From: Phaeosaccion multiseriatum
Taxonomy: Eukaryota > Ochrophyta, other classes
Reading direction: 5' to 3'
Assembly (NCBI GenBank): GCA_965112735.1
Contig: OZ218952.1
Location: 3,782,001-3,846,000 of the forward strand
DNA: 64,000 bases
In this document: positions 45,854 to 57,165 of the stretch, one piece after another
Numbering within the stretch: the stretch's first letter is position 1
Layout: each line of letters starts with the position of its first letter
Notes under the pieces: model-generated
Seen by the model: the letters and a program-made list of their open reading frames with translations, nothing else
Told to the model about the DNA's origin: nothing
The model's database searches: none
Program-made: the position numbers and the translations under genes

Positions 45854-48800
45854 CCAGGTAGGCACAGATGGGGTCGTATGTGCCGTGAGGGGAGTGAGTG
45901 AGTGAGTGAGTGAGAGAGTAAGTGTAGTGTGTGGAATGAGCGCAGAGAATGTAGTGAGCTGCTACAGTCATTGGTGCACCCTGTGCCCTATACCGCACCT
46001 GCGGGTGCCTCTCTTTGGTTGAAGTCTGTATCAGGTTTGTCAGGGTACTCCAGCTCCTTGGCAAGGTCGGCGGGGGGGGGGGGGGACGCTAAAGCAAAGT
46101 TGATCACGTCCTTCACTTGTTGCTTCACGGCGGCGTCGATCTCCTTCATCTCTGCGGAGGTAAGGCCTGGGGGAGGGAGGGGAGAGAGAGAGAGGGGTCA
46201 ATTTCGTTCAAAGCTAAGTCGTCGCACCAAGGGTCAACGAGGAGCGACCGATAGACGAGAGAGAGAGGGAAAGAGCATTCAACCACCCATCCCTACACCC
46301 CCCCTTCCCTCTGCCATGCACGCACACACACACACACACACACACACAGAAACACCCCCCCCCCCCCCCCCACACACACACCCGCGTCTCCGGATGCCTC
46401 CATGGTCCTCTCGAACTGCTTCAGAGGGTCCTGCTCGGCCCTCGCCCAGCGCTTCTCATCCTTGCGGCCACGCTCGTGCTCAGGGTCAGCAGGGGAGTGT
46501 CCGTTGAAGCGGTACGTGTGCACCTTAGAGAGTGTAGATAGGTAGGTAGGTACGTAGGTAGGTACGTAGGCAGGTAGGTAGGTTGGCAGGTAGGTCGGTG
46601 CGTAGGTAGGTCGGTGCGTAGGTAGGTCGGTGCGTAGGTAGGTCGGTGCGTAGGTAGGTAGGTAGGTGGGTGGGTGCGTAGAAAGGTGGGTAGGTAGGCA
46701 GGTAGACAGGTAGGCAGGTAGGTGCGTAGGTAGAAAGGTAGGTAGGTAGGCAGGCAGACAGGCAGACAGGCAGGCAGGTAGGTGGGTGGGTGCGTAGGGA
46801 GGTGGGTAGGTAGGTAGGTAGGTAGGTAGGTAGGTAGGCAGACAGGCAGGCAGGTAGGTGGGTGGGTGCGTAGGGAGGTGGGTAGGTAGGCAGGTTGGAA
46901 AATGGGTCGGTGGGTAGGTGCGTAGGTAGGTAGGGACAAAGGTGGGTGGTGGGTATGTGGGTGCTTAGTTTGGGGGGCGGTCTTATGATTGACTCTTTTG
47001 GCAGGGGTTGTCATTCAATCAAAAGCACACACACGCGCGCACGCATCCACCCACCACCCACCCTCTTGTCCTGACACCCACCTGCAGAATGGCCGGTCCT
47101 TTAGTCCTGACATAGTCCACCACTGCTCCTCCTGCTCGCAGCACATCCACGCTGTTCAAGCCGTCCACCTGCCCAGAGACGATGGCAGGGGATGGCAGGG
47201 GATGGTATACGAGACACAAGACCGAGGAGGGTGGTGTGGGTGACGTGTGTTGGGCGAGTAGGCACACGTGACGAATGCCTCATGAAAGGGAGAGAAGGGC
47301 GGGGGTGAGGTGGGGGGAGAGGGGAGAAGAAGGAAGCACAAAAGCTGACTGAAGCAAGACGAGAGGTACCGCAAGGGGGCCTTCCCTTCTTTGGACATGC
47401 CCTTCCTTCTGCGCCTGTCCGCTATGTCACAGTCTCTCTCTCCCTCCCTCCTCCCTCCTTCATCTCTCTCTCTCCTTTCCTGCCGGACGGACCATGCCGC
47501 TCCCCTCCCCTTCAAGTGGCGTCATCCCATCCCGTCCATTCCCTGTGCCTCTCTCTCCTCTCCTACCGCTCTCCAAATCACTCGCTCCTATCCATCCATG
47601 CTGCCGCTTGCTTCCCCCCTCCCTCCTTCCTGCCTTCCTCCAAATGGCGCAAGGCGAATGTCCAACAAACCTTGAGGCCTGGCACTCCGTAGTGCTTGCC
47701 CTGTGCGTGCACCTCTGAGTTTGTGGCCACGTCAGGGGTGAAGGTGTTGATGGCTCGCCCGTTGTCAATCACCTGCAGCGAGGGGAGAGCGAGGGAGGGA
47801 GGGCGAGAGAGAGATAGTGAGGGAGGGAGGGAGGAAGAGGGAGAGAAAGAGAGAGAGAGTGCGCACAAGAGGAGAATATGAGTTTTGTAAGGAAGAGGAG
47901 AGGGGGAGGTGCAGGTGCGAGAAAATGTCGAATGGGGTCTTTACGCTCACGGGGCGAGAACCCCGAGGGGGACTTGGGCACGCCGTCGCTATATTTACCA
48001 CCTGTTGCTCTGGGCTGTCCAGTAGCGCTGCAGAGCCAAGGGGGAGGGCTGGGCAGTGACTCTAAAAAGGCAGCCGCACACCGACAACCGCACCCAAAGG
48101 GCTAAGCAAATCACCCCCCCCCCCCCCCCTTCAAAATCCCTGGAAGAGGTGGGCCCTAACCCAAGCATAGTATATCTGACTCTGGGTCATGCGTTAGACG
48201 CCTACCCATATGCCTGCCCATGCACATAAGTTTACGTACGTACCAGGAAGAGGATGGGCAAGTTCTCCTTGGCGGCGGCGTTGAGGCACTCGGCCATGCG
48301 GCCGTTCTGCGCACCGCCCTCACCCACAAACACGATAGAGATGCGGTCGTCGTCTAGGGGGGGTGCGGGGTGAATGAGTGAGTGAGTCAGTCAGTGAGTA
48401 AGTGAGTGAATGGGCGAGTGAGTGCGTGAGTGAATGAGTGAGTGAGATAGGTGAGATAAAGCGCGAGGATGAGGGAAACGAGTACGCTGCCTCTGTCCCT
48501 GCCACTGGGAGAGGACAAGACAAGAAGAGGAGGGTGTTCATGCCTGTCATCAACGCAGGCACACACGGTGAACACACAACTGTGAACAAACACAAGTGCC
48601 TCTAGTGCCCACAAGTCTCACCCTTGGTTCCCTCCGGGTCAAGCTGTCTATCCAAGAGAATCGATCTCGCGGCCCCTGTGGATGGAAAGGAAGGAAGAAG
48701 GGCAAACAAGGCAAGGCAAGGCAAGGCAAGGCAGGAACCATATACGGATTGCGTCAGCGCCTTCTCATGTGTGTGTGGGGGGGGGGAGGGAGGGTAGGAG

Positions 48801-50556
48801 GTCACCCTCACTGCCTGTCGCACTCGCAGTGCTTCGCAGTTCTGCCCATTCCCTTCCCCCATCTGCCCTCCTTCCCTCGCTGACCATGTGCGTGTGTATG
48901 TCGCCCTACAGCCGCCCCGGCTCGACTGTGCCCCTACATCCCTCATTCCTCCTTCCCTCCCTCCCCTTCCTTCTCCCTCCCCGCATGGTCAGACAAACGC
49001 TGTTGCCTCACTCTCTCACTCACTCTGACTCCCCTGCCCACTCGCTGACTGACTCACTGACTCACTGACTCACTCGAGTCCCTCCCTCACTCACTCACCC
49101 ACAGCGTAGGGCAGCTGCTCGGCCACCAGTGCCCACCCCCCCTGAAAGTTGGTCTCAACGTCGAAGATGTGCATGGAGCCGCCTGCCCCTCTGCACACCC
49201 CACCGTCCTTGGCATACAGCTCAGCCATGACCTGCATACAGAGAGGGGGAGGAGGAGGGGGAGGGAGGCAGAAAGGGAGAGAGAGGGAAGGAGGACAAGG
49301 AGGGGGGGAGGGGGGAGAGAGATGGGGCAGTCAACTGAGCCATCCATGGGTGGAGAGTGGTGGGGTGGGATGCAGATGAGGAGCCGCAGCGGAAAGAAGG
49401 CCTTTCCACCGCTCAGTTTGCTTTCTTCCTTCTCATCCTCCCCTCCAGTTTGTCAAGGTAGTCCATCGACTAATCCACTGCACCCTCCTCCTCCGACCCC
49501 ATCCCCCCCTCCCTCCCTCCCTCTCTCCCTCCCGGCCTCCCTCCCTCCCTTCCTCACCCACCTTCTCTGCGGGCACTCCCGAGGCGAGTGCGTGTGTGTG
49601 CTCCCTGTAGTAGCTGTACTTCTTGTCGCCCTTGTTGATGCTGTTGGCCACGAGAGCCGGGATGGACTCCTGCCCATTGTCCAAGTGCATGAATCCTCGG
49701 ATGTGCTGCTGCATGTAGCCCTGCGTACATGAGTTCTCGAATTGGCGGCACAGCTGCGGGTATGTGCATGTGTGTCCATGTGGGTAGAAGGGGGGGGGTC
49801 GGGGGGGGGGGCAGTTTTGACAAGAGAGAGAGAGAGAGGGGGGGGGGGATGTAAGCTATCGCCATTTGCTTGCCTTCGCCTGTATTCTACCCACCCAATC
49901 CACCCACCCACTGCCCCCTGCCCGACACTCACCTGCATCATCTGGTAGGCGCTCTTGAGCTCATCCTTGGTGAGAGAGTCGTACTTGCTGACTTGCTCGG
50001 CGTTGAGTCCGAAACGCTCCACCAGGTCCCGCTTGCTGTCTTCCCAGCTGATGTTGACGGGGGGCCGCATCTGACCCGAGGGCTTCTCCTCCACTGCCGC
50101 GACCTTGGTGGTCACCTGAGCATGACGATGGTGGGGGTGGTGGTGGTGGTGGTGATGATGATGACGACGACGACGACACATACATCCACATCCATATCCA
50201 TCCATTGATGGGTCCAGAGAGCCAGGTCAAGAGGTCAAGAGAGCATCAGGTCAGTGTGGGAAGAAGAGGTCTCGTTCTGAGGCGGAGAGGCCGTTTATTG
50301 TCACCACCACTTCCCCTGCTGCCACAGAGAGGGGAGAGAGAGGGCAACTAGCAGGGGGTCTATCTGTCTCTGTTTTCTGTGACTGCGACAGTGTATCGAG
50401 ATTGATAGGCAGTCATGCAACCCGTACCTCGATCACCGTCGAGGCCATCCGCAGAGGAGTGTTGCGGACGCCACCCACCGCCTACGTAAGGGGAAGGATC
50501 GGGTGAGATGGGAGACACGGGGCAAGAGGAGGAGACGGCGCAAAGCAGAAGGCATC

Positions 50557-50589
<33 letters not shown>

Positions 50590-50827
50590 GAGCACACACA
50601 GAGGATGACGGCCTCCTCCAGAGAGTTGCAAAAGGCATACATGTCATAGGGTAGGGTACCCACAAATGCGCTACGCCCTCTCTCACCTGAGGGGCAGTAA
50701 GGCCATGCTGCTGCTGGTGCTGCTGCTTGAGCTGCAGAGAGGGGAAGTGCTGCACAAACGCCTCAGTGGAGGTAGTCCCTGCTAGCACAGCCAACGCAGC
50801 TAGGAGAGCTACACCGGCAGACTTCAT
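43577..50827 (-). CDS. Plastid-targeted pyruvate dehydrogenase E1, alpha and beta subunits fused (817 aa, 17 exons)
   Basis: E1 decarboxylates pyruvate with thiamine diphosphate and passes acetyl to lipoyl-E2; in plastids this feeds fatty-acid synthesis. Minus-strand exons (high to low): 50687-50827, 50428-50481, 49933-50115, 49562-49753, 49099-49231, 48622-48675, 48244-48353, 47671-47772, 47082-47168, 46382-46523, 45999-46166, 45580-45764, 45122-45394, 44796-44928, 44413-44531, 43983-44186, 43577-43750. All phases agree. Residues 1-23 are a signal peptide ([12 protein letters not shown]) ending TEA|FVQ, then a transit-like region. E1-alpha part: [98 protein letters not shown]1-beta part: [81 protein letters not shown]. 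No start or stop separates the halves. The TPP motif is atypical (GEG...DN). Confidence 0.88.
44208..44260. repeat. (GGAT)n microsatellite
   Basis: About ten GGAT/AGAT units lie just inside the intron next to the E1-fusion exon at 44186. Confidence 0.85.
45791..45858. repeat. (GGCA)n microsatellite
   Basis: About 16 GGCA units lie in the E1-fusion intron between exons 45999 and 45764, with the same unit as at 21181-21247. Confidence 0.9.
46534..46945. repeat. (GGTA)n-derived minisatellite
   Basis: About 410 bp of GGTA/GGCA/GGTGCGTA variants form higher-order units such as GGTAGGTCGGTGCGTA. It begins 10 bp inside the intron upstream of the E1-fusion exon 46382-46523, and on the sense strand forms a very long pyrimidine tract leading to that acceptor. 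Confidence 0.9.
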
Positions 50828-51873
50828 GCTCGGGCTGCTACTGTGTCCACTCGTGTGCCTGTCGCTCCTCTGTCTACGGCTGCTGGGCTGTCGTTGTTGT
50901 TTATAGTCTCCTGTTAGTATTGCAGGCAAGGGAAGGAAGGGTGTGAGAAGGCTGAAGACACGAGCAAAGTGGTCAGGAAAGAGGGTGGGGAAGGGGGGGG
51001 TGAAAGGAGAAGAAATGCCTCCATTCGGGGGGGGGAGAGCGTAGGGGTGGGGGGGAACGTGAGAGTGACGTTGAGATACGCCGACTACAAGTAGGGGCAA
51101 TTAACCAGTAGCCTGCCACGCGACAGTAGCAAAGCACAGAAAAACAATCTCCATTGCGGTGTGTGGCAGGAGCGTATGTGGTGGTGGAAGTTAGGGCCTC
51201 AACTCTCTTCCTTTCCCCCTTCCTGTCTTTCCTCATGCTGCATTATAACCCATTCTTTCAGCGACCCTTTCATTCCCTTCCCGCCACATCTCGGCCCCGA
51301 GCTCCCGCACCTCAGTACAAGAGCACACAGGCTACAAGATGGCCCCCGTGAATCCGTCCTGCTGTCCTCCTATTCTTCTTTTGTTCTCCTTTTACTTACC
51401 GGATAATTTGGTGACGCGCGAGTACGGTTCCAGCCTGTATGCCTGCATGACATCCACCTTGAACGCAAACTGTCGTCCATTGCCATCGCCTTCCCGTTAC
51501 GGGACATTTTTCCTGCTTTGATTGATAGAGCAGCAGCAAGACGAGGAAGGAGCACTCGAGCTGATATCGGAGTCGGAGGAGTTGGATATGAGGTGAAGTA
51601 GCAACAGGGGCTCTCGCTGCTGCGGAACAGAGCCCTTGTGAGAGCAATCAGAGGGGCCCAAAGAGAAAAGAGAAGGTCGCGAGGGGAGAAGATTTGCTCG
51701 CTTCTTGCGTAGAGAAGGGCAGAGAGGTGCTGAAACCCAACAGGGCCTTATGCCAGAGAGGTGGGTTTAGAAGTGAGGGGGGAGGAGGTTACCTCTCCAG
51801 TATCGTTCAATCTGAAAAGAGGAGCGAGAGGGGAGAGACAAAGTGAACGGGAAAGACTGGTATAAAAGAGAAG
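50828..51873. promoter_or_regulatory. Divergent upstream region (PDH E1 fusion / KAP3)
   Basis: This 1046-bp gap lies between start codons. A short plus-strand frame at 51339-51521 (MAPVNPSCCPPILLLFSFYL) is open but shows no family likeness. Homopolymer G/C runs occur at 50990-51055. TATAAAAG at 51861 lies too close to the KAP3 ATG to be its TATA box unless translation starts later. No further feature is seen. Confidence 0.45.
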
Positions 51874-54800
51874 ATGGTGGAAGTGAGGAAGCAGGTAACG
51901 GACATTGTCATCTCCCCGGACACGGAGGACATCGCCGACTTGGCCATTGTTGTGCACTTTGTCGTGGAGTCCACCAAGGTCGACGAGAATGGTGAGTCAA
52001 TCAGCCAAAGCTTACTTCACTTCCTCCCTCTCTTGAGCATGTACACTAGACGCAGGCTATTCTATCGCTCGCTCACTGGCAAGTCCGTGCTGTAGTACAA
52101 CAGATATTGAAGCACACAGAAGAAGAACAACAAAGTTACCACGCCCAAGCTGAATTTACCACCCCACCACCACGTCGCCGTCTCTTCTCTGTCTCCACAG
52201 GCGATGCTATCAGCGGAGAGCGCAAGCGTGAGCGCAAGCACAAGCGCGTCCGCCTGGCCAAAAAGCTCAAGGCGTCCACTGTGGTCTCCAAGCTCGCGAG
52301 GGACGTCATGAAGCTGTGCCCCTTCATTCACGTGTCTAAGAAGGACGAGCTGGAGAAGGTGCTGCAGGAGCTTCAACACCTCCTCATTCGGTGCGTACGG
52401 ACTCACAGTGATCGGTAACGCATACCGGTTTTGTATGACTGCTTCCGTTACTGGATAAGTTATGCCAGGGGGGAGTGGGTGGCAACGGGGGAGGGTCGTC
52501 CTCCGATCCTTTCCGTGTCCATCGTACCGAACCCCTCACGTATGCTATCCCGAGCAGCAGATCCTTCGTGCGCCCTTCTTCTGCCTTCCCCTCCTCTGCT
52601 CGTCTGGAACCCTGTCCAAATTTAAAGAACTGATTTGAGACCTCTTGCCTGGTTTGACCCTCACCTCAACCCTCACCACCCCCACTGTTAGCCTCATCAG
52701 AACCTTGTCTTATGCTGCCTTCTTGCCGTGCCCTCTGCTCTCTGCCCTCATGCAGCGAGGACATCAGAGCGACGACAGCAGAGGAGGGGGGCGACTGGTG
52801 GAAGCACGACGACGAGACAGGGGAGGAAGACGACGACGGAGGTAAGGCATTCAAAGTCGGAGGGAGGGAAGACATGCATGGCCGTGGATGGGGGCTGCGG
52901 GGTTTGGCAAGGAGGACGGCCTGTGACAGAACAGAGCGTTGAGAACACTTCCTTCTACACTGCCTCAATGAATGGTCCCCTGCGGCGTCACTCACTCACT
53001 CACTCACTCACTCACTCACTCACTCACTCACTCACTCACTCACTCACTCACTCACTCACTCACTCACTCACTCACTCACTCACTCACTCACTCACTCACT
53101 CACTCACTCACTCACTCACTCACTCACTCACTCACTCACTCACTCACTCACTCACTCACTCACTCACTCACTCACTCACTCACTCACTCACTCACTCACT
53201 CACTCACTCACTCACTCACTCACTCACTCACTCACTCACTCACTCACTCACTCACTCACTCACTCACTCACTCACTCACTCACTCACTCACTCACTCACT
53301 CACTCACTCACTCACTCACTCACTCACTCACTCACTCTCTCACTCACTCACGCACAGGGCCGGCGGACCTTTCAAAGCTGGAGGACTACATCGAGCTGCT
53401 GTACGAGGGCAGCAAGGACAACATGGGACCCAAGATCAGGTCAGTAGTGACTGCCAGTCAGTCAGTCAGTCAGTCAGTCAGGAGGGTCAGTGAGCGTCAG
53501 TCAATACGTGCCTGCTTGCGTGTGTTGCGTACGTTTCTGCTCTGGTGCTTGGGTGTGCCTCGGCCCTGCTTCCCACTCATCCCCTCCTGCGGTCCTTCTC
53601 GCCCCCCTCCACCCCTCTCTTCTTCCTTCTCCAGGGGGACGGCCAAGATTCTGGAACTGTGCCATCACGTCGACAACCTCGAGCTCCTTATACAGGTGAG
53701 AGACAGGCATATAAACATGAAGAGGTGTATGGTCACACACAGCCCACAGCCCACACAATGACAGACGAACAAGCATATTGCAATGCAAACCGTTACCCTG
53801 CCTCATGAATACCCTTCCGAACGCCTCATCTACGTGCTTTGTCCTTCTTCCTTCGACCTCCTCCTCCCCTTGGTCTCAGGATACAACCCTGATGGGCGCT
53901 GTGACCCGTGTGCTGGGCGACGAGTACAAGAGCAGCGTGGCGCTCTGCTACAACATCATGAGGATGTTCCTCGCCTTTTGTAACTTTGGGGTCATGCACC
54001 CCATTCTGGCCCAGTACCGCGTCGGCAGCGTCACCATGAAGATCGGTGGGTAGGGGAGGGGAGGGGAGGGGGGGATTCGGAGGAGTATGGGCAGAGCGAG
54101 AGAGAGGGGGAAGAGGGAGAGAGAGCGACGGACAGACGGGGGAAAACAAGAATAGGCAACGTGACCATGATGGCCGGGGATGGGAACGATAGATTTGACT
54201 TACAGCAGTAGGCCTAAGCATACGCAAGGGGGAGGAGACAGTGAGCGACGGCAATACACATCCCGACTGTGAATCAATGCGTCTAATCATCTTCCTCTCT
54301 CCCTCACCCCCCCCCCTCTGCTGTGTGTGTGCGTGTAGTGGAGTTGGAGGTGAAGCGGGCCCAGCATAGAGAGGAGGAGCGGAAGAAGCGACGGTTACAG
54401 AGCGAGAGGGACAAGTCGTCAAGCACGCAGACCAGCAGCGAGCTCCAGGCCATGAGGCGCAAACTGGAGAGGGACGAGCTCAAGTGGAGCATTCAGAGCA
54501 AGCAGCAGGACAAGCTCCTCTTCGTGTGCTTCCACGTCCTTATCAACCTCGCTGAGGACGTGCAGACCGAGAAGAAGATGGTGCGTGTGACAGCCTGCTG
54601 ACAGACAGACTGACTGACTGACCGACTATCTGACTGACTGACAGACTGGCTGACTGGCTGGCTGACTGACTTACTGACTGACTAACTCCTCCCTCCCTCC
54701 CTCCCTCCCTCCGTCCACACCCCCCTCCCTTCTACCCCCGTATCACCAACAGGTGAAGAAGGGCCTTGTGGAGCACTTGGGCGCGCTCTTGGACCGCACT

Positions 54801-57122
54801 AGCGTGAACCTTTTGTATCTTGTGGTGACCTTCCTCAAAAAGCTGAGCATCTTTGAGGAGAACAAAGAGCGCATGTGCGAGGCAGACATCGCTAAGCACC
54901 TCGGTAAGGCAGGGGCCGTAAGGCAGTCAGGCATCATGTTATAGTCAGGAGCACTTCGCTGTCGAGATTGGTGTCGAGATTGATGTCGATATTCATGTCG
55001 ATGTCCAGGGAGGTGAAATGGAACTCTCCCCACAACAACCTTGCCTTTCTCTCGCCTCCTCCCTCATCTTCCACGTACCTGCATGTAATACGTACATACA
55101 CACATACGTGCGTATCCCTCCCCTCCCCTCCCCTTCCCTCCCCTTCCCTTCCCTTCCCTTCCCTTCCCTTCCCTTCCCTTCCCTTCCCTTCCCTTCTCAG
55201 TCAAGCTGGTGGGCTGCTCGTGCGAGCCTCTGACGGTAATGTCCCTGCGGCTGCTGTACAATGTCAGCTTCGACCGCGCCATCCGACAGCAACTCGTCAA
55301 GGGCGGCCTCATACCCAAGCTCGTTGACTTGCTCAAGGACAACGAAAGGTAAGATGGGGGTGGGGGTGGGGTTGAGGGATGGCAGTGGATGACAAGGTGG
55401 GGCTATAAAGTGTGTGTGTATGTGTGCTCATCCCATGTACCCCCCCCCCTTCCCACCCACAGACCCACCTACCGCGGCCGATGCCTCCGCCTTCTCTACC
55501 ATATGAGCATCGACGACCGCACCAAGAGCCTCTTTGCGTACGCCCAGGCCCTTCCCGTAGTTGTCCAACTCGTCCTCAACTTCCCCAAAGAGATGCTCGC
55601 CAAGGAGCTCGGTGCCCTCGCCGTCAACCTCAGTCACTGCCCCCGCAACGCCGAGCTCATGTCCGAGAAGAGAGGGTTGCAGCATCTGGTGGCGCGATTG
55701 GAGGAGCATCGCGACCCGCTGCTGGCCAAGGTGATTCGCAACATTGCCCTTTGGACGTACAGTGTGCAGTCGGAGCTCGCCCGCCCGGAGAGAGAGTACA
55801 AGTTCAGGTGGGGGAGAGTGGGAGTGTGTGGGTGTGGGAGAATGGGAGTGTGTGGGTGGGGGAGAGTGGGAGTGTGTGGGGGTGGGAGTGGAGTGTCGGA
55901 GTGTGGGGGTGGGGTGTGTGCAGATGTGGGGCGGTTGTAGGGAGGGGGTGTCGGGGTGGGTGTGCGGTGGGAGCAGGTGGGGGCAGGGTGGGCATGGTTG
56001 TGAGTCGTCTTGTGATTGACAGCAAGTCTGACCCTGACCCCGACCTTGACCCTGACTCCGGCGTTTGCTGGTCAGACAACTGTGGCCTCTCTGCTTGGAG
56101 CAGCTTCTTGATGTAATGACGGACACGGAGAGCCATGACGTCATGATCGAGGTGAGGTATAGGCATTGGCATACGGGCACAGGCAGGCATACGGGCATAG
56201 GCAGGCATATGGACTTAGGCACAAGCAGAGGAAAGGCGTACGCATGGGTACGGGCATGGTCAGGGGCAAACAGGCATAGGCAGGCATATGGGCAAAGGCA
56301 TAGGCATATACGGGCAGAAGCATATGGGCAGAAGCTGACCCCTCGTCCTGACACCAGGTGATGGGCACGCTGTCGTGCCTGACGGAGCTGGACTTCCCCA
56401 AGGACGTGACGTGGGAGGAGGTGGTGAAGAAGTACAATCTCATCCCGTTCCTGTGCAAACTCCTGGTGCCCGGCATGGCGCAGAATGACGTGCTGCTGGA
56501 GGTGGTCATTCTCGTGGGGCAGTTCGCCACCGACGCCAAGGTAAGGGTAAAGCAGGAATGGGCAAACTTCAATTTGGGGTATTGAGAGTATCTTAACTCA
56601 CTCGCGCACCTCCATCCCTCCAACTCCAGTGGATAGCCGTTTGCCACTCCACTTCCCCTCGCCTCGCCTCGCCTGTTTCCCTTCATCTCGACGTGGATCA
56701 TCCCCTGCGTCTGCTCCACGGCTTCACCTGCCTTTCCCCCTCTTACCGTACATGATGCGACGGAATGACCCACCGAGAAACCAACCGAATGACCAGCGAA
56801 TGAATGACCGACGGCATGACTAACCGAATGACCAAACCTTCCTTCCCTCTTGACAGGTGGCGCGTCTGCTGGGCACGAGCAACATCGTATCTGCGCTGCA
56901 CGAGCTCATGCTCGACGCCGCCACAGATGACGTGGAGATGAAACTGCAGTTGCTCTATACCTTGTGGAGGCTCCTCAAGCACCCAGAGACCAGAGAGGTG
57001 AGTGTGAGTGTGAGGTTATGTGCATGTGTGTGTGTGAGAGTGTGTGGTGTGAGTGTGTGTGTGTGCGTGCGTGTTTGCGTGTGTGTGTGTGCTTGCGTGG
57101 TGTGAGTGTGTGTGTGCGTGTT

Positions 57123-57165
<43 letters not shown>

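Noticed and set aside
46534-46945. Possible CRISPR-like array of regularly spaced repeats
   Set aside because: Units are a continuously degenerating GGTA tetranucleotide with no unique spacers, inside an intron of a eukaryotic gene.
51861-51868. TATAAAAG as a KAP3 TATA box
   Set aside because: It lies only 13 bp upstream of the ATG that starts conserved KAP3 sequence, which would put the transcription start inside the coding region.
52728-53493. A THSL-repeat protein frame on the plus strand
   Set aside because: It is the (CTCA)n array of a KAP3 intron; flanking exons splice across it in phase and match KAP3.
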